A DNA stretch of 11,278 nucleotides from an uncultured Oscillospiraceae bacterium (GTDB lineage Bacteria > Bacillota > Clostridia > Oscillospirales > Oscillospiraceae). The translations under genes were made by a program, and so were the position numbers. The stretch spans positions 1-11,278 of the forward strand of contig CAKTXB010000048.1 in assembly GCA_934630555.1 (NCBI GenBank). Reading direction: 5' to 3'. This document shows, one piece after another, positions 1 through 6,201 of the stretch. Below the pieces are notes generated by a model. The model did not search any database and had not been told where the DNA came from. It saw nothing but the letters and a program-made list of their open reading frames with translations. Position 1 is the first letter of the stretch; the number at the start of each line of letters is the position of its first letter.

Positions 1-267
1 GATCTACCCGATTTTTATGTAGTATAGCACAAACCACAGGTAAAAGCAAGCAAACACAGGTGGAATAATGTTGCTTTTTGATGGAGTTTTGTTCCCGGTA
101 AAACGGAGCTTGTAAAGGAAATGTCACAGATGTTTTACAGGACTTTAACGTTTCAAAAACAGGAAATTTATTTGCGAAAAAAGCGAAAAATAACTTGCAA
201 ATCGGGGAGGGGTCTGCTAACATAATTAGTGTTTTTATGTAAATCAATTTGTTGATGGGGTTCAGTC
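1..267. other. AT-rich upstream region of the acyltransferase operon
   Basis: This stretch has no gene that I can support and is visibly richer in A and T than the coding DNA beside it. Its downstream end carries a plausible promoter (195-223) and a weak ribosome binding site for the gene starting at 268. The only small frame worth naming, a 15-codon ATG frame at 68-115, has no convincing ribosome binding site. The upstream gene lies outside the window, so its orientation, and whether a terminator sits here, cannot be judged. Confidence 0.6.
195..223 (+). promoter_or_regulatory. Predicted sigma-A promoter for the MBOAT/DHHW operon
   Basis: A -35-like TTGCAA (195-200) is followed after exactly 17 bases by TAACAT (218-223). 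A TG one base upstream of the -10 box (215-216) gives an extended -10. Each hexamer matches 4 of 6 consensus bases. Transcription would start near 230, leaving a leader of about 38 bases before the ATG at 268. A short CTAA/TTAG inverted repeat (217-220, 226-229) overlaps the -10 box, but it is too short to call an operator. The call rests on consensus and spacing only. Confidence 0.5.
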
Positions 268-1683
268 ATGGTCTTTTCCAGTTTGCCGTTTTTATTTCTG
301 TTTTTGCCGCTTGTGTTGTTCCTGTATTTTCTTATGCCGACATTGCGTGCAAAAAATGCGCTGCTGATCGCGGCAAGTCTGGTGTTCTATGCCTGGGGCG
401 AACCGGTGTATGTATTTTTGATGATCGCCATGGCGCTCATCAACTGGGCGTTTGGTCTGCTGATCGGCCGCGGCAGGCAGGCAAAGCTGCTGACGGCCCT
501 CGCAGTGATTTTTGACCTGGGCTGTCTTGGCGTTTTTAAATATGCCGGATTTGTGACGGAAAATCTCAATGCACTGTTTTCTTCGCAGCTGCCGGTGCCG
601 CAAATCGCGCTGCCGATCGGTATTTCGTTTTATACATTCCAGATCTTGTCCTATGTTGTGGACGTTAAGCGCGGTGATGTAGCGGTACAGCGCTCATTCT
701 GGAAGTTTTTACTGTATGTTTCCCTGTTCCCGCAGCTGATTGCAGGACCGATCGTGCGCTACAGTGATGTGGCGCCACAGCTGGAGCATCGCACGAGCGA
801 ACCGGAGCACGTGTTCTACGGCCTGTTCCGCTTCTGCCTGGGGCTTGGAAAGAAAGTGCTGCTGGCCGATTATGCCGGCAGCGCGGCATCCAAAATCCTG
901 GACAGTACGCTGGCTGCACAGACAACGCTTGGTATGTGGTTCGGCGTTTTGATGTTCATGTTTGAGATCTATTTTGACTTCTCCGGCTACTCGGACATGG
1001 CCATCGGCATGGGGCGGATGTTCGGATTCAAATACCCCGAAAACTTCCGACTGCCGTATACGGCAAGATCCATTTCTGATTTCTGGCGGCGCTGGCACAT
1101 TTCACTCAGCAGCTTCTTCCGCGACTATGTCTATATTCCGCTTGGCGGCAATCGGCGGCACGTGTATCTGAACCTGGCCATTGTGTGGACGCTTACAGGC
1201 CTGTGGCACGGCGCTAACTGGAACTTTGTGCTCTGGGGCTTTTACTTCTTTGTACTGCTGGCCATTGAACGGCCGCTGCGCAAAAAGCTGGAGCGCGTGC
1301 CGGGCATTGTGCGGCATATTTTGACGCTGCTGCTCATTCTCATTGGTTGGAATATTTTTTACTTCACGGACGCCACGCGCCTGGGCGACAGCTTCCGCGT
1401 TTTATTTGGGCTTGCAGGTGTTGGATTTGTAGACCATCAGACGTGGATCTTGATGCTCAACTCACTGCCGCTGGCGGTGTTGTGCCTTCTGTGCTGCACG
1501 CCGCTGCCGCAGACGCTGGGCGGTACGCTGTCTGTTCTGTGCGCCACGAATGGGAAAAGCAATGGCCTGAAGCAGTATGTGTACTCGCTCGTCATGTACC
1601 TGTTTTCCATAGCGCTGTTCGTCCTGAGTGTGATCGCGCTGGCAGGCTCGTCGTTCAATGCCTTTTTGTATTTCCGATTCTGA
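268..1683 (+). CDS. MBOAT-family membrane O-acyltransferase (AlgI-like)
   Basis: A 471-residue polytopic membrane protein of the AlgI/DltB branch of the MBOAT family. These proteins take an acyl group, usually acetyl, from a cytoplasmic donor and pass it across the membrane to an extracytoplasmic partner that modifies a surface polymer. Visible hallmarks are QLIAGPIVRY (residues 156-165), the YFDFSGYSDMAIGMGRMFGF segment, FWRRWHISLSSFFRDY from residue 272, YIPLGGNRR, and LWHGANWNFVLWG with the expected catalytic His at 314. The length is typical and hydrophobic helices fill both ends. The ATG at 268 is preceded by a weak TGGGG site (256-260) at a 7-base spacing. The DHHW gene follows 15 bases after the stop, so the two are probably one operon. 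The acceptor polymer cannot be read from the sequence: alginate is unlikely in this host, while cell-wall polymer or exopolysaccharide is plausible. Confidence 0.95.
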   Translation: MVFSSLPFLFLFLPLVLFLYFLMPTLRAKNALLIAASLVFYAWGEPVYVFLMIAMALINWAFGLLIGRGRQAKLLTALAVIFDLGCLGVFKYAGFVTENLNALFSSQLPVPQIALPIGISFYTFQILSYVVDVKRGDVAVQRSFWKFLLYVSLFPQLIAGPIVRYSDVAPQLEHRTSEPEHVFYGLFRFCLGLGKKVLLADYAGSAASKILDSTLAAQTTLGMWFGVLMFMFEIYFDFSGYSDMAIGMGRMFGFKYPENFRLPYTARSISDFWRRWHISLSSFFRDYVYIPLGGNRRHVYLNLAIVWTLTGLWHGANWNFVLWGFYFFVLLAIERPLRKKLERVPGIVRHILTLLLILIGWNIFYFTDATRLGDSFRVLFGLAGVGFVDHQTWILMLNSLPLAVLCLLCCTPLPQTLGGTLSVLCATNGKSNGLKQYVYSLVMYLFSIALFVLSVIALAGSSFNAFLYFRF

Positions 1684-1688
1684 GGAGG
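1683..1688 (+). promoter_or_regulatory. Ribosome binding site that decides the DHHW gene start
   Basis: AGGAGG overlaps the last base of the upstream stop codon. It lies 10 bases before the ATG at 1699 but only 1 base before an in-frame GTG at 1690. The GTG is too close to be used, so the ATG at 1699 is the better start. Confidence 0.8.
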
Positions 1689-1698
1689 AGTGGCCGTT

Positions 1699-3147
1699 AT
1701 GAAAAAACTGCATATTGCGCTGCTCAGTCTGACACTTGCGGCCGTGCTGGCAGTCGGCCTCTGGTCGCTGTTTGACAAGGACCCGACAGAATCGGTATTT
1801 GAAAATCGCAAACTGGCACAGCGGCCTAAGTTTACACTGTCTGCGCTGCTGGACGGCAGTTACATTTCGGATTTTGAAACGTATTATACTGACACGTTCC
1901 CGGGCCGTGAAAAGCTGCTGAAAGCCGACCGGTCGCTTAACAAGTTCTACTATTATTCCGGCCCCTCGGAGGAAAGCAGTATGCTTGTCATTGGCGGCAA
2001 CACCGGTGCGGAAAACGGCGGTGAGTCGCTGGCAGAGCTGCAGAAACCGCAGGTCGGGCGGACAGATACGGAGCAAACGCAGGATACAGCAGATCCGGCT
2101 GACCCGGATACGCAGACGCCGGACCCGCAGCCCCAAACGCCTGCACAACAGCCTGAGACGGAACCACCTGCGGCCGATGATACGCCGCATATACAGACGC
2201 CGGATGAGAGCGAGGCGTCCTATGCTGGCAATGTGGTCGTTGTTGGTACACGTGCCATGGAGATCCCTACGGCCAGTGACGACATTATTGTCCGCTATGC
2301 CGAAGCGGTCAACAATCTGGCTGCGGCGTTGGGCAGCGATGTGCGCACCATTTCCCTTGTGACGCCGAATGGCGGTGAGTTTTATTCGCCGGAGAGCATG
2401 CACGTTGGTCTGCACAGTCAGAAGGCCATGATCGACCTGTGCTACAGCAAGCTGGATGCCTCTGTTGTAGCGGTAGATGCTTACAGCGCGCTGGCACAGC
2501 ATGCGGATGAGTACCTCTACTTCCGCACTGACCACCACTGGACGCAGCTTGGCGCATATTATGCCTACACGAAATTCTGTGAGGCGACCGGCTTCGAGGC
2601 TGTGCCGCTGGACCAGTTTCAGACGGGCGTTTATGAAAACTTTGTCGGCTCGATGTACACGTTTACCTCCGGATACCCGCAGAGCGAGGTCTTGAAAAAC
2701 AATCCCGACACGCTCACATATTATCTGCCCATTGTGGAAACGCACGCGAAGTACTATGCCGATGCAACGCTGCAAAACGGTGTGCCGATCAGCGTCATCT
2801 ATACGAAGCTGACGGACGCCGCGACGAACAAGTATCTCTGTTTCATCGGCGGCGACACACCCATTTGCGTGATCGAATCCTCCGCTGAGGGCGGCGTGTG
2901 TATGGTACTCAAGGAATCCTATGGCAATGCGTTTGTGCCGTTCCTCACCAGCCACTACAGCAAAATCATTGTCATTGACCCGCGGGAGTTTAACCGCGAC
3001 GGCAAGCCCGCTCTTGATTTGACGGCCTTTGCAAAGGAACAGGGCGTCAATGACCTGCTGGTCATCAATTACCCTTACACGGTCAACAACGTGTCCTATA
3101 TCAACTGGCTCAACCGTCTGGTCGGCAAAGACCCCAACTGGCCATAA
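1699..3147 (+). CDS. DHHW-family exported acyltransferase partner (AlgX/AlgJ-like SGNH fold)
   Basis: A 482-residue protein of the DHHW family, the usual genetic partner of AlgI-type MBOAT proteins, thought to transfer the acyl group to the polymer outside the membrane. The N-terminus has a signal anchor (residues 4-24) after two lysines and no clear signal-peptidase site, so membrane anchoring is likely. Next comes the family's FENRKLAQRPKF segment. The name-giving TDHHWT motif is at 277-282 (Asp278, His280), and the likely nucleophile is Ser407 in KESYGNAF, where relatives often have KDSYGN; together these would form the SGNH triad. A Pro/Thr/Glu/Gln-rich stretch (about residues 100-174) interrupts the fold between the N-terminal region and the segment NVVVVGTRAMEI. 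The gene lies 15 bases downstream of the MBOAT stop, in the same operon. The family call is strong; the exact substrate is unknown. Confidence 0.92.
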   Translation: MKKLHIALLSLTLAAVLAVGLWSLFDKDPTESVFENRKLAQRPKFTLSALLDGSYISDFETYYTDTFPGREKLLKADRSLNKFYYYSGPSEESSMLVIGGNTGAENGGESLAELQKPQVGRTDTEQTQDTADPADPDTQTPDPQPQTPAQQPETEPPAADDTPHIQTPDESEASYAGNVVVVGTRAMEIPTASDDIIVRYAEAVNNLAAALGSDVRTISLVTPNGGEFYSPESMHVGLHSQKAMIDLCYSKLDASVVAVDAYSALAQHADEYLYFRTDHHWTQLGAYYAYTKFCEATGFEAVPLDQFQTGVYENFVGSMYTFTSGYPQSEVLKNNPDTLTYYLPIVETHAKYYADATLQNGVPISVIYTKLTDAATNKYLCFIGGDTPICVIESSAEGGVCMVLKESYGNAFVPFLTSHYSKIIVIDPREFNRDGKPALDLTAFAKEQGVNDLLVINYPYTVNNVSYINWLNRLVGKDPNWP

Positions 3148-3156
3148 GTGTATCAT

Positions 3157-3189
3157 AAAGCGCCCCGTACCGGCGGTACGGGGCGCTTT
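3157..3189. terminator. Intrinsic terminator hairpin 1, bidirectional
   Basis: A perfect 15-bp inverted repeat (3157-3171 with 3175-3189) has a 3-base loop. One edge reads AAAG and the other CTTT, so it can act on either strand, although the T-run is short. It begins 9 bases after the stop of the DHHW gene and is that operon's first terminator. For the convergent kinase transcript it would be a second, backup hairpin. Confidence 0.85.
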
Positions 3190-3195
3190 GCTATG

Positions 3196-3231
3196 AAAAC
3201 CGGCTCACACTGAAATGTGTGAGCCGGTTTT
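3196..3231. terminator. Intrinsic terminator hairpin 2, bidirectional
   Basis: A perfect 15-bp stem (3196-3210 with 3217-3231) has a 6-base loop. On the minus strand it starts 6 bases after the kinase stop codon and ends in TTTT, making it the kinase gene's terminator. On the plus strand it ends in TTTTT and backs up hairpin 1. Both convergent operons therefore share this 75-bp terminator block. Confidence 0.88.
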
Positions 3232-3237
3232 TGGTGT

Positions 3238-5949
3238 TTAGTTGCTTTCGGTGACTGTGAATGCTTCCTTCACGACCGACTGGCCGTCAAAGTAGACTTG
3301 CAGTGTGTAGCTGCCGGCTTTTGCAACGGCGCGCGGGAACGCGCCAACGCAGAGGTCCTTTGTCCACATATCGTTCCAGACGGCACTGTCGGTCGCTACA
3401 TCGAGGATCTGGTCATCCGCGTCGCGGACCACGATGGTAATTGTGATCTCGTCTGTGCTGTCTTGCAGCGTGCCGACGCCCTGAATGGCAAAGGCAATGG
3501 TTTCATCGGTCGTAAACGTGGAGGCCGGGGATGAGAGATCTTTGACTGTCCAGTCCGCCTGCTCCGGTTCTTTGTACAGGCCGATGTAGCCGCTCGTGAG
3601 GCCGTGGTCGTGGTAGTTTTCTTCTTCCGGGGTCGTGAATTCCGTGTCCGTGCTGCCATCCAGTATGTCGCCGTTTGCAAGCTCGAGCGACACGGTGTAG
3701 GTCGTGTTGGGCACAAGGCTCTTCAGCGGAATGGTGCAGGTTTCTGCATCCTTGGCGTCGATCAACAGCGCGGCGCTGGCATTTGCACCCTTTGGTGTGC
3801 AGAGCACCGTCCAGCCGATCTCATCACTGCCGCCTGTGGAGCGCCAACTGACCTTGTAGTCACCGGCCTCTGTGGCTTCGACTTTAAGATCTGTCACGTT
3901 GGTGACCGTCGGCGTGATGGTGAGCGTGCCGTCCAGCAGCATGGTCGGAGCGGAGATGGTCACAGTGTATTCCATGCCCGAGGTGAGGTTTTCCAGCGTC
4001 ACATTCGGCGTCTGCACCTCCTGCTCAGACTTGGAACCGTCAGCACCCTCTACACGAACCGTCCAGTGCTCCGGTGCTTCACCGATAAATGTCCACGAAA
4101 GGATGGCGCTGGAGGAGGAGAGGGCCACGGTCGTTTTGTCAATATCGACCGTCGGCACGGTGGAATAGCTGGCCTCGGTCACACCGGTGAGGTGTGTGTT
4201 TTCCGGCGGCAGCAGGGTGAAGGTATATTCCTTGCCAGACTCCAAATTGGCGATGACAGTGCTGTGACCGTTGAATGTGGCGTTTGTGGTGTCTACGCCG
4301 TCGGCGGCATAGGCGACTGTCCATGTCCCGGGGTCCGGACCGTTCAGCGTCAGATTGACTTCCACCTGCGTCAGGGCCACCGGCGTGACAGTAAAGCTTA
4401 AGATCTCTGTTTCCGCCATGGTGGAAACGCGCGTCACGTAGTTGCCGGTGAGCTTCTTATCGCCGGGGTCCACGGTGATGGTGTACTGCGTACCGGCGGC
4501 GAGGCCTGTAAAGACGGTCTGTTCGCCTTTGACGTACGGTGCGCGGAAGCTGTTTCCGTAGGCGTCAGAGCATGTGATCTCAAACGCGCCGCTCTTCTCA
4601 CGCGAATCGACCTGTACGGTCACGCTGGTCACATCTGTGCCCAGCACCTGAATATCGCTTACGTGGAGCGTAGCCGGGGCAATGACGAAGAAGTACACGC
4701 AAACAGCTGCGATGGCGGCCAGAATAGCGAGCAGCACCCATGTGAGGCTGCGGCCCTTGCGCCGCTTGCGCACGGTTTTTTTCCCTGACGGCGCGTTCGG
4801 GCACGCAGGATCCTCAGAGGTCTCTTCCTCCGGCTCGTCGTCCGGTTCATTTTCCATTTCGCGGTGGACAGCGTCGATGATAGACGAGAGCATATCCGTG
4901 TCCGGGGAGAAGCTCTGCTTGAAATCTTCCGGCAGCGCCTCAGCGTCGGCAAATTGGACCGGCTCGATTTCCTCATCCTCCGGCGTGATCGTCACAGGCT
5001 CCTCGTCCACCACAATGGGCGGCACGATGGGCGTGTCCTCCACCTGATTGCGCTTGGCGTATTCCACGAGCGCCTGCCGCAGCTCATCCGGTGTTTGATA
5101 GCGGTCCTCGGGCTTAAAGGCGCACGCCTTGCGGAGAATTTCCGTCAGCTCATAATCGGCGTACAGCGGCGCCGGCAGTTCTTCACCTGTAATGCGGCGG
5201 CGGTCGGCGGCCTTGGCCGATGTTTTTTCGTCCTCAAACGGCGCGTGGTTGCCGTTAAAGATGCGGTAGAGGATGAGGCCGGCGGAATAAATGTCCGTCG
5301 TTGGCTCAATGCTGCCCACCAGATCGAACAGCTCCGGCGCGGAGTAGGGGCTGAGCATATGCTCCGGCATGGAGCAGTATTTCAGCTCGTCGATCCTGGC
5401 GATGCCAAGGTCACCCAGCACAAAGTGCCCCTGCTGGTTGAGATAGACGTTTGATGGCTTTACATCCCGGTGGATGAAGCCCGCCGCGCGCAGATCGCCC
5501 AGCGCCGCGCAGAGATCCAGCCCCAGATTCACCGCGCACAGGTGTGTGATGGGCGTTTCCTGCAAATAGTCCTGCAGTGTTTTGCGGTTTTCCGCCAGCA
5601 GATACACGTCGTAGCCGACGGCGTCCTCCTTGGGCACGATCTGATAACTGCGATAGCTCTCGATATTCGAGCTGGCCGAAAGCGCTTCCAACTGCTCCAG
5701 CTCCGACTGATAGTCGGATACGACCTGTTCATAATACTTCTGCGCATCCTCCGTGGTGGCCGCAGCACCGGTGAACAGCAGCGCGTCTACCTGCTTCTGC
5801 GACTCCGGCACAGAGATGTGCTTGAGAATATAGGTCGTATTTGTCTTGGTGCTGCGCACAATGTATACAGACGTTCCGCCGCGGACGCTGATACACTGCA
5901 CCACCTCCATATTGGAAAGCAGCGGCGCGATCAGTTTAAGTTCTGGCAA
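3238..5949 (-). CDS. Transmembrane Ser/Thr protein kinase with Fn3-like ectodomain repeats
   Basis: A 903-residue receptor-like bacterial Ser/Thr (Hanks-type) kinase. Kinase domain, about residues 14-295: Lys43 in YILKHI, likely helix-C Glu83, HRDVKPSN at 160-167 (catalytic Asp162, Lys164, Asn167), GDLG at 179-182 (metal-binding Asp180), SAPE, and DIYSAGLILY. The glycine loop is degenerate (RGGTSVY). An acidic linker (about 300-385) leads to a basic KKTVRKRRKGR stretch and one TM helix (403-424). Outside the cell lie four tandem Fn3/Ig-like repeats (about 425-518, 519-603, 604-686, 687-783), each with a recurring Y-T-[IVF]-[TS] strand, then a different C-terminal beta domain. Firmicute PrkC/PknB kinases carry PASTA repeats instead, so this is not that housekeeping kinase. 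The start is TTG at 5949: AAAAGGAGG (5966-5958) lies 8 bases upstream, while the in-frame ATG codons farther upstream fall inside the predicted promoter. No PP2C phosphatase is adjacent. Ligand and substrates are unknown. Confidence 0.93.
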   Translation of the reverse strand: MPELKLIAPLLSNMEVVQCISVRGGTSVYIVRSTKTNTTYILKHISVPESQKQVDALLFTGAAATTEDAQKYYEQVVSDYQSELEQLEALSASSNIESYRSYQIVPKEDAVGYDVYLLAENRKTLQDYLQETPITHLCAVNLGLDLCAALGDLRAAGFIHRDVKPSNVYLNQQGHFVLGDLGIARIDELKYCSMPEHMLSPYSAPELFDLVGSIEPTTDIYSAGLILYRIFNGNHAPFEDEKTSAKAADRRRITGEELPAPLYADYELTEILRKACAFKPEDRYQTPDELRQALVEYAKRNQVEDTPIVPPIVVDEEPVTITPEDEEIEPVQFADAEALPEDFKQSFSPDTDMLSSIIDAVHREMENEPDDEPEEETSEDPACPNAPSGKKTVRKRRKGRSLTWVLLAILAAIAAVCVYFFVIAPATLHVSDIQVLGTDVTSVTVQVDSREKSGAFEITCSDAYGNSFRAPYVKGEQTVFTGLAAGTQYTITVDPGDKKLTGNYVTRVSTMAETEILSFTVTPVALTQVEVNLTLNGPDPGTWTVAYAADGVDTTNATFNGHSTVIANLESGKEYTFTLLPPENTHLTGVTEASYSTVPTVDIDKTTVALSSSSAILSWTFIGEAPEHWTVRVEGADGSKSEQEVQTPNVTLENLTSGMEYTVTISAPTMLLDGTLTITPTVTNVTDLKVEATEAGDYKVSWRSTGGSDEIGWTVLCTPKGANASAALLIDAKDAETCTIPLKSLVPNTTYTVSLELANGDILDGSTDTEFTTPEEENYHDHGLTSGYIGLYKEPEQADWTVKDLSSPASTFTTDETIAFAIQGVGTLQDSTDEITITIVVRDADDQILDVATDSAVWNDMWTKDLCVGAFPRAVAKAGSYTLQVYFDGQSVVKEAFTVTESN

Positions 5950-5957
5950 ATACTTCG

Positions 5958-5966
5958 CCTCCTTTT
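5958..5966 (-). promoter_or_regulatory. Strong ribosome binding site selecting the TTG start of the kinase
   Basis: On the minus strand this reads AAAAGGAGG, 8 bases before a TTG codon (5949-5947). No ATG or GTG lies at a suitable distance in the frame. The site therefore argues for a TTG start and removes 42 residues from the longest possible reading frame. Confidence 0.8.
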
Positions 5967-5971
5967 GGTCT

Positions 5972-5997
5972 GCCCGCAGCGGCGATGAGCTGGGGGC
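5972..5997 (-). other. Stem-loop in the kinase mRNA leader
   Basis: GCCCGCAGC (5972-5980) and GCTGGGGGC (5989-5997) pair over 8 of 9 positions, with one G-G mismatch and an 8-base loop. In the kinase transcript the hairpin ends 5 bases before the AAAAGGAGG site. It could affect translation, but short GC-rich hairpins arise by chance in DNA of this composition. Confidence 0.35.
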
Positions 5998-6046
5998 ACA
6001 TACAACAGTCCATGCGGCATTTGGGCACACGAACCTACTCTGGTCT

Positions 6047-6075
6047 ATTTTAGGACATTTCATCAAAAAAAGCAA
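6047..6075 (-). promoter_or_regulatory. Predicted sigma-A promoter of the kinase gene
   Basis: On the minus strand, TTGCTT (6075-6070) is followed after 17 bases by TAAAAT (6052-6047). The -10 box matches 5 of 6 consensus bases and the -35 box 3 of 6. Transcription would begin near 6040, giving a leader of about 90 bases before the TTG start. The in-frame ATG codons at 6075 and 6063 lie inside this promoter and so could not be translated from it. Confidence 0.6.
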
Positions 6076-6097
6076 TACAATATCTTGTGCTGCATAC

Positions 6098-6126
6098 TTG
6101 GAAAATGCGACAATTTGTGTTATGAT
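6098..6126 (+). promoter_or_regulatory. Predicted sigma-A promoter of the zinc-ribbon/BIG2 gene
   Basis: TTGGAA (6098-6103) and TATGAT (6121-6126) are spaced by 17 bases, and a TG one base upstream of the -10 box (6118-6119) gives an extended -10. The -10 box matches 5 of 6 consensus bases and the -35 box 4 of 6. Transcription would begin near 6133, leaving a leader of about 70 bases. This is the best-looking promoter in the window. Confidence 0.68.
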
Positions 6127-6155
6127 AGCCTCATCCGCAGGAAATTGGACGAATC

Positions 6156-6184
6156 GCCCCGCATGGGGCTGGCCGCATGGCGGC
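6156..6184 (+). other. Two tandem short hairpins in the leader of the zinc-ribbon/BIG2 gene
   Basis: Two 5-bp GC-only stems follow one another: GCCCC/GGGGC (6156-6160 with 6165-6169, loop GCAT) and GCCGC/GCGGC (6172-6176 with 6180-6184, loop ATG). The second ends 6 bases before the AGGAGG site at 6191, with GTTTTC between. They lie within the predicted transcript and might tune translation or form a weak attenuator. The stems are short and no riboswitch family is recognised. Confidence 0.35.
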
Positions 6185-6201
6185 GTTTTCAGGAGGTACC
6201 T

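Noticed and set aside
68..115. A 15-codon ATG frame in the upstream region, a possible leader peptide
   Set aside because: It has only a poor ribosome site, lies upstream of the predicted promoter, and shows no run of regulatory codons.
11..242. A repeated TTTTTATGTA at about 12-21 and 233-242
   Set aside because: A 10-base repeat in AT-rich DNA is expected by chance, and nothing between the copies suggests a mobile element or attachment site.
249..515. An 88-codon plus-strand frame starting just before the MBOAT gene
   Set aside because: It is out of frame with, and overlapped by, the MBOAT gene, whose N-terminal helices are clear. Its own product resembles nothing.
1462..3156. A 564-codon open frame on the minus strand opposite the DHHW gene
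   Set aside because: Its product is Arg/His/Gln-rich with no recognisable domain, it lies exactly opposite a gene with clear family motifs, and it would run through the operon without its own ribosome site. It is a composition shadow.
3604..4401. A 265-codon plus-strand frame opposite the kinase ectodomain
   Set aside because: No family resemblance and no ribosome site. It lies in the antisense of a well-supported gene.
6085..6201. A longer N-terminus for the zinc-ribbon protein, from ATG codons at 6085 or 6163
   Set aside because: The 6085 start lies upstream of the predicted promoter, and 6163 has no ribosome site and lies in a hairpin loop. AGGAGG at 6191 points to 6202, where the zinc ribbon begins at once.
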